Numbered from the stretch's first letter, positions 6,982 to 12,149 are shown. The stretch is DNA of 14,950 nucleotides from STF1-138 sp035356975 (GCA_035356975.1 DAORGW010000019.1:1-14950); one strand, 5' to 3'. The notes: generated by a model not told the origin, from the letters alone. Program-made: numbers and translations.

Positions 6982-7008
6982 AAGTGGGGTTGATTCTCCA
7001 CTTTTATT
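6980..7008 (+). terminator. terminator of the 6325 HAD gene
   Basis: AAAAGTGG (6980-6987) pairs exactly with CCACTTTT (6998-7005), followed by ATTC. The left arm overlaps the TAA stop codon, and the following promoter starts at 7010, so the spacing is extremely tight. Confidence 0.75.
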
Positions 7009-7009
7009 C

Positions 7010-7037
7010 TTGATTAATATGAAAAATTGTGTATAAT
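7010..7037 (+). promoter_or_regulatory. promoter of tRNA-Leu(UAA)
   Basis: TTGATT (7010-7015), 16-bp spacer, perfect TATAAT (7032-7037), 16 bp before the tRNA 5' end. Confidence 0.8.
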
Positions 7038-7053
7038 ATTGTATATAGCTTAT

Positions 7054-7140
7054 GCCGTGGTGGCGGAATTGGTATACGCGACGGACTTAAAATCCGTTGA
7101 GGGCAACTTCTTGTGGGTTCAAGTCCCACCCACGGTACCA
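7054..7140 (+). tRNA. tRNA-Leu, anticodon UAA (reads UUA)
   Basis: Acceptor strands GCCGTGG and CCACGGT pair, followed by discriminator A and an encoded CCA (7138-7140). The anticodon stem ACGGA/TCCGT closes the loop CTTAAAA, giving TAA. A class II long variable arm (GAGGGCAACTTCTTG region) and T arm TGGG-TTCAAGT-CCCA are present. UUA is expected to be the main leucine codon in a genome this AT-rich. It is a single-gene unit. Confidence 0.97.
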
Positions 7141-7172
7141 AATTAGGTTATTGAGCTAAATATAAAATTTAT

Positions 7173-7197
7173 AATACTTAAGTTTGGGTATTTTTTT
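7173..7197 (+). terminator. terminator of tRNA-Leu(UAA)
   Basis: AATACTT (7173-7179) pairs with GGGTATT (7186-7192) with two G-U pairs and a 6-nt loop, running into seven T (7191-7197). Confidence 0.6.
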
Positions 7198-7213
7198 ATA
7201 CAAATTTGACTTT

Positions 7214-7241
7214 TTGAATAAATATAATTTCATATTATATA
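7214..7241 (+). promoter_or_regulatory. probable promoter of the 7305 gene
   Basis: TTGAAT (7214-7219), 16-bp spacer, TATATA (7236-7241). Other hexamers nearby (TTGACT 7206-7211, TATAAT 7223-7228) do not have proper spacing with each other. If correct, transcription starts just at the 5' edge of the folded leader. Confidence 0.4.
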
Positions 7242-7243
7242 GT

Positions 7244-7298
7244 GTCTAGCATGGGAAAACCCATTTAAATCTACAAGAGTTAGACTAAAAATAGGAGG
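7244..7298 (+). promoter_or_regulatory. folded leader and consensus ribosome site of the 7305 gene
   Basis: GTCTAGC (7244-7250) pairs with GTTAGAC (7279-7285), with one G-U pair that only works on this strand. Directly stacked inside it is the hairpin ATGGG-AAAA-CCCAT (7251-7264). Then comes AGGAGG (7293-7298). The Shine-Dalgarno abuts an ATG at 7299 (spacing zero) and is six bases from the ATG at 7305, which decides the start. Confidence 0.55.
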
Positions 7299-7304
7299 AT
7301 GACG

Positions 7305-8171
7305 ATGTCAAAAAAAGCATTGATCACCAGTAGAGATCCCGAGGGCATTCATGCTGTTAATTTATTTGCAGCTGTCTATGACAAATCCAGGCTTGATAAA
7401 TATCAGGCACAGCGTTTTAATGAGAATTGCGGAGCATTTCAAAAGGAGGTTGCTGAATTAATAAGAAAATACTCAATAATCAATCAGCACGTTGACGAAG
7501 AAATGGATTCTAATTATGGATACCTGTCGGGCTACAAACCAAAGAATATTATTGAACAGATTGATATTTTGTGTCAGCTCTTCCCCGGCATAGATTGTAG
7601 CCACGAAACATTTGTCGAGAATCAGCTTCCACATAATGCCGAGGGATGGTTTGCTATTCCCAGATGGCAAAAGATTGCTCCTACCTATGGTGAGGCCGTT
7701 CAGAAAGTTTTAGACATCATCAGGAATGTTCGGAATGGAGCTTTTTATAATTACTATGAAGGTAAACTTGGTTCACAATATCTTCGTCAATCACAGAAAT
7801 CAATCGAAGCTTTTCAGAAATTTTTTGATGATCAGGGGGGTCGCGACATTCTTGTGATTCCGGCTCAGCTAGGCCTTCGTCACAGGGGTCGCTCATTCCG
7901 TCGCGCACTTGAAGTTATGAATGCTAATGAGTTTGGTCTTGGCGTTTTTTCTGTGGGTATTATAATTTTAACGCACCCAGAGCGTCTTATGAACTATGAT
8001 GATCTTTGGATTGATTGTGTTGGCGATGAGTTTTCTGCTGAATACGATAATGATTTTTGTAGAGCTCCATACTTCATGTTCAGTGGTGATTGGATATATT
8101 TTGGAGTAGGTTTTGTTAACGTTGTTAATGAACACTATGGTTCAGCTTCAGCATTCTTTCCAGAGCAATAA
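7305..8171 (+). CDS. conserved CPR-type protein of unknown function (GLRHRGRS / DLWIDCVGDE)
   Basis: A 288-residue soluble protein without signal peptide or membrane helix. I recall similar hypothetical proteins in Patescibacteria genomes, without a known function. Recognisable features are FENQLPHNAEGW-like text near 105-120 (VENQLPHNAEGWFAIPRW), a conserved block ILVIPAQLGLRHRGRSFRRA around 183-202, NANEFGLGVFSVGIIILTHPERL after it, DDLWIDCVGDEFS around 235-247, and a C-terminal YGSASAF. The central Arg/His-rich block (RHRGRSFRR) could bind phosphate or nucleic acid, and the D/C/D/E cluster could bind metal; both are guesses. The gene is less AT-rich than its neighbours, with a consensus Shine-Dalgarno, a structured leader and its own terminator, so it looks like an independent, well-translated unit, possibly transferred. 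Confidence 0.8.
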   Translation: MSKKALITSRDPEGIHAVNLFAAVYDKSRLDKYQAQRFNENCGAFQKEVAELIRKYSIINQHVDEEMDSNYGYLSGYKPKNIIEQIDILCQLFPGIDCSHETFVENQLPHNAEGWFAIPRWQKIAPTYGEAVQKVLDIIRNVRNGAFYNYYEGKLGSQYLRQSQKSIEAFQKFFDDQGGRDILVIPAQLGLRHRGRSFRRALEVMNANEFGLGVFSVGIIILTHPERLMNYDDLWIDCVGDEFSAEYDNDFCRAPYFMFSGDWIYFGVGFVNVVNEHYGSASAFFPEQ

Positions 8172-8243
8172 ACTATTCAGGATTTAAATTTTTTAATCCC
8201 AATAATTTATTTTTTTAACCCTACATAAAAAGATCTTAATACG

Positions 8244-8279
8244 GGAGTTATTCTAAATATGTAACGAATAACTCCTTTT
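8244..8279 (+). terminator. terminator of the 7305 gene
   Basis: A perfect 10-bp repeat, GGAGTTATTC (8244-8253) and GAATAACTCC (8266-8275), 12-nt loop, followed by TTTT. It lies about 70 bp after the stop codon. The opposite strand has no T-tract after the stem. The rest of 8172-8414 shows nothing convincing. Confidence 0.65.
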
Positions 8280-8414
8280 GAATTTGTATTCAATGTAGCT
8301 ATTTAGAAAATAAAAAATTATCAAATAAAAATTTGTGATGTTTAATTTAGGTATTTGGGGATTGTGTCAAGGCACCACATTTAAAAAGTATAAAATCGGC
8401 AATTTGTAATAATT

Positions 8415-9056
8415 TTATTTTATATTTTTCTTTTGCCACAGCTCTATTTCTTTGTGATTTCCAGACAATAAAACGCTCGGCACCCTATAGTTTTTATTTT
8501 TATGTTGAAATATTTCCGGTCTTGTGTATTGCGGATATTCTAATCCGGCATCATGGGATTCGTATTTTAAAGATTCTTTGTTTCCAAGAACCTTTGGAAT
8601 TAAGCGAGTTATTGAATCAATCATTATAGCCGTTGCCAACTCACTATTTGTTAGAATAAAATCACCAATAGAAATTTTTTCATCAATAAATTTATCGACT
8701 CGGGCATCAATTCCTTCATAATAACCATTTACAAAGATTATTTGATTTAGTTTTGAAAAATCATTAGCAATTTTTTGATTATATTTTTTTCCTTTTGGGT
8801 CAAGCAATATAATTTTACTTTTCTTTTTTCTTTTTATAGATTTAATTGCTTTTACAATTGGCTCAACTTTTAAAATCATTCCAGCCCCTCCGCCATATGG
8901 AGAATCATCAACGCTACGGTGTTTGTCATTTGTAAAATCTCTTAGGTTTATATAATTTATTTTTATAATTTTATTTTTTTGTGCGCGACCTAAAATACTT
9001 TCTTTATAGTAAGAATCTACAATATGTGGAAAAATTGTTATTATATTAAATTCCAT
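8415..9056 (-). CDS. trmD: tRNA (guanine-37-N1)-methyltransferase TrmD
   Basis: A 213-residue SPOUT-family methyltransferase that uses S-adenosylmethionine to methylate G37 next to the anticodon, preventing frameshifts. Key blocks: DDSPYGGGAGM (50-60), GYYEGIDARV (111-120), SIGDFILTNSE (129-139), SITRLIPKVLG (148-158), EYPQYTRPE (173-181), VPSVLLSGNH (192-201). It is slightly shorter than the usual 230-250 residues, ending soon after the LSGNH motif, so the C-terminal domain is minimal. Two departures: the usual GG in 'SGGE' of the knot is NS (137-138), and in an ungapped alignment with the E. coli enzyme the catalytic Asp169 falls on Glu166, while the Arg154 equivalent is kept (R151). The substrates include the two tRNA-Leu in this window, which have G after the anticodon in the UAG case. 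It follows khpA on the same strand, but a terminator separates them. Confidence 0.93.
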   Translation of the reverse strand: MEFNIITIFPHIVDSYYKESILGRAQKNKIIKINYINLRDFTNDKHRSVDDSPYGGGAGMILKVEPIVKAIKSIKRKKKSKIILLDPKGKKYNQKIANDFSKLNQIIFVNGYYEGIDARVDKFIDEKISIGDFILTNSELATAIMIDSITRLIPKVLGNKESLKYESHDAGLEYPQYTRPEIFQHKNKNYRVPSVLLSGNHKEIELWQKKNIK

Positions 9057-9061
9057 ATATT

Positions 9062-9104
9062 TCTATTATATACAACAAAACCCCATTTGAAAATGGAGTT
9101 TTGT
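9062..9104 (-). terminator. terminator of khpA
   Basis: A 14-bp hairpin around 9073-9104. On the minus strand ACAAAACTCCATTT pairs fully with AAATGGGGTTTTGT through one U-G pair; the plus strand would have a C-A mismatch there. The hairpin is followed by TTGTATATAAT. It lies between khpA and trmD. Confidence 0.65.
9065..9093 (-). promoter_or_regulatory. possible promoter of trmD
   Basis: Leftward TATAAT (9070-9065) with a 17-bp spacer to TTTTCA (9093-9088). The -35 would lie in the loop of the upstream terminator, and transcription would start within one or two bases of the trmD ATG, making a leaderless mRNA. Confidence 0.4.
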
Positions 9105-9117
9105 TTTTATGTTGAGA

Positions 9118-9438
9118 TTATAATTTCAAATCTTCTACGTTATCGTCTCCACGACTTTCGTCCATGTGAGATCTTGAAGGTCTTTCTGTTCCTTCAGGTT
9201 GGTTGATTTTCAAGTTAACTCTTGCGTTATTTCTTGCTCCAACCACTCTTAGCAATGCTCTTATAGCTCTTGCTGTATTGCCTCGTCTGCCAATTATTTG
9301 TCCCATATCGCTTGGGTCAACGTTAAGTGTTAATAAAACACCCATTTCGTCGACTGATCTTGCGACAGAAACTTTTTCTGGCTTGTCAACAAGGAATTTA
9401 ACAAGTGTTTCTAAAAAGTCTTTGTCTTTGTCTGACAT
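9118..9438 (-). CDS. khpA: KH-domain RNA-binding protein KhpA
   Basis: A 106-residue single-KH protein. The KH core (about 25-80) has the RNA-binding GxxG loop as GRRG (50-53) within MGQIIGRRGNTARAIRALL. The tail after residue 82 is polar and acidic (PSRSHMDESRGDDNVEDL). In other bacteria KhpA, often with KhpB/Jag, binds RNAs linked to cell division and envelope growth, and its gene sits between rpsP and rimM-trmD-rplS. Here only the khpA-trmD order survives; rpsP, rimM and rplS are not adjacent. It has a strong promoter and a leader hairpin. The ATG has no Shine-Dalgarno. Confidence 0.92.
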   Translation of the reverse strand: MSDKDKDFLETLVKFLVDKPEKVSVARSVDEMGVLLTLNVDPSDMGQIIGRRGNTARAIRALLRVVGARNNARVNLKINQPEGTERPSRSHMDESRGDDNVEDLKL

Positions 9439-9467
9439 TTTCGTACAGTTAATTGTTAATTTACCTT

Positions 9468-9483
9468 ATGGATTTTTATCCAT
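9468..9483 (-). promoter_or_regulatory. 5'-end hairpin of the khpA mRNA
   Basis: ATGGAT-AAAA-ATCCAT on the minus strand, perfect 6 bp with a 4-nt loop. The predicted transcription start (about 9484) falls right at its 5' edge, so the mRNA would begin with a hairpin, a known stabilising arrangement. Confidence 0.5.
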
Positions 9484-9490
9484 TTATATA

Positions 9491-9519
9491 AATATAGCAT
9501 ATCTTTTAGCTTGTGTCAA
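9491..9519 (-). promoter_or_regulatory. promoter of khpA
   Basis: Leftward perfect TTGACA (9519-9514), 17-bp spacer, TATATT (9496-9491), about 55 bp upstream of the start codon. Confidence 0.8.
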
Positions 9520-9567
9520 CGATATACTGTACTTATTATAATCAATATTTATATGTCTTTTATCTTA

Positions 9568-9960
9568 TTATTGTTTTTTTGTATTGTCTCTAATTTCCCT
9601 TAATAATAAAATGTTTTCACTTGGTTCGACCGGCTTTTCTTCTTCTTTTTTCTTTAATTTATTTATTTGCTTTACCGCCACAAAAATACAAAAAGCAATT
9701 ATCAGAAAGTCAATAATGGTGTTTAAAAATGAACCATAATTTAAAGATATGATTTTAGATGGATCGTCTGAATTTTTGAGAATAATATTTAATTTTGAAA
9801 AATCTATTCCACCCAGCAATATTCCTATTGGTGGCATGATAATATCGTTTACTAGAGAGCTAACGATTTTGCCAAAAGCCCCACCAATTATTATGCCAAC
9901 CGCCATATCCATTACATTTCCTGTTATTGCGAATTTTTTAAATTCTTGTAATATTTTCAT
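9568..9960 (-). CDS. mscL: large-conductance mechanosensitive channel MscL
   Basis: A 130-residue MscL, full length for the family. The N-terminal amphipathic helix and first membrane helix read FKKFAITGNVMDMAVGIIIGGAFGKIVSSLVNDIIMPP (about 7-44), the family signature, including the pore-lining glycines. The periplasmic loop (about 50-75) is followed by the second helix (about 76-98, GSFLNTIIDFLIIAFCIFVAV) and the C-terminal helix ENILLLREIRD (115-125) that bundles in the pentamer. It opens under membrane tension to release solutes during osmotic downshock. It is monocistronic with its own promoter. The ATG has no Shine-Dalgarno. No terminator is seen before khpA's promoter region. Confidence 0.96.
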   Translation of the reverse strand: MKILQEFKKFAITGNVMDMAVGIIIGGAFGKIVSSLVNDIIMPPIGILLGGIDFSKLNIILKNSDDPSKIISLNYGSFLNTIIDFLIIAFCIFVAVKQINKLKKKEEEKPVEPSENILLLREIRDNTKKQ

Positions 9961-9999
9961 GATTTTTAAAAGTATTAATGATAAATTAATTATGGTTTT

Positions 10000-10028
10000 A
10001 ATATAACAATTATTAATGATTTATACAA
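10000..10028 (-). promoter_or_regulatory. promoter of mscL
   Basis: Leftward TTGTAT (10028-10023), 17-bp spacer, TATATT (10005-10000); a leader of about 33 nt results. Confidence 0.55.
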
Positions 10029-10061
10029 GAATTAATTAATATATTTTCAATATAAAAATTG

Positions 10062-10090
10062 TTGGAATAATGCCCACTTTATTATATAAT
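10062..10090 (+). promoter_or_regulatory. promoter of the Gmad2/Kazal-like operon
   Basis: TTGGAA (10062-10067), 17-bp spacer, perfect TATAAT (10085-10090). The start codon is 23 bp downstream. Confidence 0.65.
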
Positions 10091-10113
10091 TGTTTTATAG
10101 ATAAAATTTTTTA

Positions 10114-10584
10114 ATGAGAAGGCCGAATTACACTTTAATATTAATATTTTTTGTACTAATTACAATTCTTTATTTTTGTTATTTGTATTTTTTAAAACAA
10201 TCAGAACAAGATTTGGTTTTAGTAGAGAAAAAACAATATATAGAAGATAAAAATTTAGACGTTGAAGAAAAAAGTATTATTCACAATATAGTTCCAAATC
10301 AGAAAATTAGTAGCCCCCTTTTAATAAGGGGGCAAGCCAGGGGAACGTGGTTTTTTGAAGGAAGTTTTCCTATCAAATTATTAGATCAAAATTATAAAGA
10401 AATTGTAGTAACAACAGCACAAGCCAAAAATGATTGGATGACAGAAGATTTTGTAAATTTTGAGTCAATTTTGGAATTTAAAAAACTTAATGCGCAAAGA
10501 GGCTTTGTTCTTTTTCAGAAAGATAATCCATCTGGACTTACAGAAAATGATGAAAAAATTTATATACCAATTGTATTTAATTAA
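10114..10584 (+). CDS. membrane-anchored Gmad2-domain (Ig-like) protein
   Basis: A 156-residue protein with one N-terminal membrane helix (about 7-27, TLILIFFVLITILYFCYLYF), a charged linker to about 56, and one Gmad2 immunoglobulin-like domain (about 58-155). Domain cues are SPLLIRGQARGTWFFEGSFP, AQAKNDWMTEDF, and the end QKDNPSGLTENDEKIYIP. Gmad2 was named from spore germination proteins but is common in CPR and Gram-positive extracellular proteins; it is presumed to bind carbohydrate or other proteins. It is the first gene of an operon; the next start is 22 bp after its stop. The codons for SPLLIRG are formed by an unusually GC-rich perfect palindrome (10313-10333). Confidence 0.87.
   Translation: MRRPNYTLILIFFVLITILYFCYLYFLKQSEQDLVLVEKKQYIEDKNLDVEEKSIIHNIVPNQKISSPLLIRGQARGTWFFEGSFPIKLLDQNYKEIVVTTAQAKNDWMTEDFVNFESILEFKKLNAQRGFVLFQKDNPSGLTENDEKIYIPIVFN
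10313..10333 (+). repeat. GC-rich palindrome inside the Gmad2 coding sequence
   Basis: GCCCCCTT (10313-10320) and AAGGGGGC (10326-10333) form a perfect 8-bp stem with loop TTAAT. In a neighbourhood of mostly A and T, a CCCCC/GGGGG pair stands out. It looks like one of the small palindromic repeats that spread in some bacterial genomes, here read in frame as SPLLIRG. Confidence 0.6.
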
Positions 10585-10606
10585 AAAAATTAATCCATGT
10601 AAAATT

Positions 10607-11209
10607 ATGAAAAAAATGTTTATATATTTTTTTATAGCAATCATAACGCTTTTTATAGCGGTATTATTTTTTAGATTTATTTTTGTTGGAAATGAGGATG
10701 TCTGGATTTGTGAAAATGGTGTTTGGATAAAACACGGAAATCCAACAGTACAAATGCCAACGCAAGAATGTCAGCCTATCGAACAAAAAAACGCTTGCAA
10801 CGACATAGACAGAAGTTTAAAAACCCCTGTGTGTGGAGAAGATAATAAAACCTATTATTATGGAGAACAAGAGGCGATTTGTAACGGAACAAAAGTTTTA
10901 TATAATGCTGAGTGTGGAAAATTAAACGCATCAATTTGCGCATTGAGTGATTTGTCTAGTAGGGAAAGTTGTCAAAAAATGATGGAGCAAAGAATTGCTT
11001 TTGAAAATTATATAAAAGAAAATATCTCTACAATTTCCCCCCAGAAAGAAGTATTGGGTGGAAAATTTTATATAACAAAATTTAATTGGGCCGACGATAA
11101 TAATGGACTTGTTGATTATGAAGATGGTCATATTGCATTTACAGCAAAATTTAATATTGTTTTAGATGGAAATAATATTAAAATTAATTTTTTTGAAATT
11201 ATTAAGTGA
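10607..11209 (+). CDS. membrane-anchored extracellular protein with Kazal-like region
   Basis: A 200-residue protein: membrane helix at about 5-27, then VWICENGVWIKHGNPTVQMPTQEC (32-55 region), a motif that I recall from many CPR exported proteins. Residues 61-104 resemble a Kazal-type protease-inhibitor domain: C64, TPVCGEDNKTYYYG (C76), AIC (C92), and NAEC (C103). The Kazal cysteine expected after the TY motif is missing (Gly/Glu there), so inhibition is uncertain. C111 and C122 follow, then a C-terminal domain of unknown type. The start is the ATG at 10607, which puts the helix at the N-terminus; the longer frame back to 10460 overlaps the upstream gene and is rejected. It ends with TGA, followed by a terminator at 11231. 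Confidence 0.8.
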   Translation: MKKMFIYFFIAIITLFIAVLFFRFIFVGNEDVWICENGVWIKHGNPTVQMPTQECQPIEQKNACNDIDRSLKTPVCGEDNKTYYYGEQEAICNGTKVLYNAECGKLNASICALSDLSSRESCQKMMEQRIAFENYIKENISTISPQKEVLGGKFYITKFNWADDNNGLVDYEDGHIAFTAKFNIVLDGNNIKINFFEIIK

Positions 11210-11230
11210 TTTTTATATCTAATAAATTAA

Positions 11231-11258
11231 AACCTCGGATTATTTCTGAGGATTTTTT
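11231..11258 (+). terminator. terminator of the Gmad2/Kazal-like operon
   Basis: CCTCGGA (11233-11239) pairs with TCTGAGG (11245-11251) with one G-U pair, loop TTATT, followed by ATTTTTT. Confidence 0.8.
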
Positions 11259-11266
11259 AAAATATA

Positions 11267-11294
11267 TTGACTCATAAATTTAATATGTTAATAT
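11267..11294 (+). promoter_or_regulatory. possible promoter in the 11260-11687 gap
   Basis: TTGACT (11267-11272), 16-bp spacer, TAATAT (11289-11294). It points at the repeats at 11298-11415 and has no gene directly behind it; ssb starts almost 400 bp further on. Confidence 0.35.
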
Positions 11295-11297
11295 GTC

Positions 11298-11415
11298 TAT
11301 ATTAGATATATTAGACGCCCTATTATTTAGAGCCGTCTAATATATAAAAAATTAATAAAAATAAGGAAAAATAAAAATAAAAACAAAAAGGCGTCTAATT
11401 ATTCAGGTGCCTTTT
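11298..11415 (+). promoter_or_regulatory. competing inverted repeats, attenuator-like
   Basis: Two perfect tandem copies of TATATTAGA (11298-11306, 11307-11315) are followed by an exact inverted copy: TATATTAGACG (11307-11317) pairs with CGTCTAATATA (11334-11344). A third related segment, GGCGTCTAAT (11390-11399), is the exact complement of ATTAGACGCC (11310-11319), and also supplies the left side of a hairpin AAAAGGC (11386-11392) with GCCTTTT (11409-11415). The first arm can therefore pair with either of two later arms, one choice opening the last hairpin. The last hairpin has a modest T-tract rightward and a very T-rich one leftward, so it may stop transcription from both sides. An A-rich stretch (11346-11389) lies between. 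Confidence 0.45.
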
Positions 11416-11486
11416 CCGTTTGTTGAAAACCCATTTTAATAAGAAAAGCGAATGTAATACTTCTCTAACTATAATAAGTTTGGGAG

Positions 11487-11584
11487 TATAAAAACCAAAA
11501 CCCCGCATCTTGCGATACGAGGAGTTGGCGAAAAGCGATTTATGAAGCTTATATATACCCGCAAAGGTATATGTTTGGCCTCGT
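11487..11584 (-). ncRNA. candidate structured RNA, junction or terminator conformer
   Basis: Leftward from a strong promoter. P1: ACGAGG (11584-11579) pairs with CCTCGT (11522-11517). Inside P1: hairpin ATATACC/GGTATAT (11572-11566 with 11559-11553) and hairpin AAGC/GCTT (11550-11547 with 11536-11533). The 3' strand of P1 is also the start of a terminator, CCTCGTATC-GCAA-GATGCGGGG (11522-11501), a 9-bp stem with a GNRA tetraloop followed by TTTTGGTTTTTAT. The two states exclude each other. Two pairs in the terminator are G-U on the minus strand and would be C-A mismatches on the plus strand, so the RNA is minus. No class is recognised. There is no gene after the terminator on this strand, so it may be a free small RNA of about 100 nt. 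A 67-codon open frame over it looks accidental. Confidence 0.5.
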
Positions 11585-11588
11585 TTTG

Positions 11589-11616
11589 ATTTTAGCATTT
11601 AAATTATATTTGTCAA
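11589..11616 (-). promoter_or_regulatory. promoter of the structured RNA
   Basis: Leftward perfect TTGACA (11616-11611), 16-bp spacer, TAAAAT (11594-11589); the predicted start falls at the first base or two of the P1 stem. Confidence 0.75.
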
Positions 11617-11687
11617 GTAATTTAATCGCCTAATTAAAACGAATATATTAATAATTAATAAGGTCATTTGACCAGAAAGAAAAGCGT

Positions 11688-12089
11688 ATGGATGTTAATA
11701 AAGCCATATTTATCGGAAGACTTATAAAAGATCCGATAAATAAAAAATTGAGCTCGGGCACTGATTTTTGTCGAGGTGTCTTGGCTACGAACTATTTTTA
11801 TAAAGATAGTAAGACTAAAAAAACACAAGACAAAGTAGAATTTCATAATTTGGTTTTTTGGGGAAAATTAGCCCAGATTGTTGAAAAATATGTGAAAAAA
11901 GGCGACAAAGTATATGTAGAAGGAAGAATTAATACTAGAAATTGGGAAGACAAAGATAAAATTAAACACTATAAAACAGAAATTGTTGCAAATGAACTTA
12001 TAATGCTTGGTGGAAAGAAAAAAGATGAAAGTAATAAAGCAGTAATTAAAGAAGAAAGTGTTGAAGAAATTGATATTGATGAAGAATAG
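11688..12089 (+). CDS. ssb: single-stranded DNA-binding protein
   Basis: A 133-residue SSB with one OB fold at about 1-108. Family cues are NKAIFIGRLIKDP (4-16), KVEFHNLVFWGKLAQ (49-63) with W59, YVKKGDKVYVEGRINTRNW (68-86) and ELIMLGG (103-109). It coats single-stranded DNA in replication and repair, probably as a tetramer. The tail is short (110-133) and acidic but ends VEEIDIDEE; the usual C-terminal tip with Pro-Phe, which recruits partner proteins, is absent. It is therefore either a variant housekeeping SSB or a second paralogue. The ATG follows AGAAAG, a weak ribosome site, and a small GGTC/GACC hairpin at 11661-11672. The usual neighbours rpsF and rpsR are not present. The lamin-tail gene follows after 71 bp. 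Confidence 0.9.
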   Translation: MDVNKAIFIGRLIKDPINKKLSSGTDFCRGVLATNYFYKDSKTKKTQDKVEFHNLVFWGKLAQIVEKYVKKGDKVYVEGRINTRNWEDKDKIKHYKTEIVANELIMLGGKKKDESNKAVIKEESVEEIDIDEE

Positions 12090-12097
12090 CTATTAAA

Positions 12098-12149
12098 ATA
12101 TGGGGATTTGGTCTTTTTGGTTTGGCGACCCTGGATCATTTCCCCATAT
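12098..12149 (+). promoter_or_regulatory. structured spacer between ssb and the lamin-tail gene
   Basis: ATATGGGGA (12098-12106) pairs exactly with TCCCCATAT (12141-12149). Inside, GGTC (12110-12113) can pair with GACC (12127-12130), or GGT (12119-12121) with ACC (12128-12130), and GGCGACCCTGGATC stands out as GC-rich. No T-tract follows, so it is not an ordinary terminator. The stem ends 11 bases before the ATG at 12161, so it may control translation of that gene or stabilise the ssb mRNA end. Confidence 0.5.

Noticed and set aside
8335..8414. Leftward TTGACA (8371-8366) before trmD's 3' side
   Set aside because: No -10 at correct spacing and no leftward gene after it; it would only run against the 7305 gene.
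10460..10606. Upstream extension of the Kazal-like protein gene
   Set aside because: It overlaps the Gmad2 gene in another frame and would bury the N-terminal membrane helix; the ATG at 10607 fits better.
11441..11475. AAGCGAATGTAA resembles a stretch near the 3' end of E. coli tmRNA
   Set aside because: No tRNA-like acceptor or T arm, no tag reading frame and no CCA nearby; the match is short and probably chance.
11395..11598. Leftward 67-codon open frame across the structured RNA
   Set aside because: Its ATG lies between the -35 and -10 of a strong promoter, so the transcript would not contain it, and the DNA is explained by RNA pairing with strand-specific G-U pairs.
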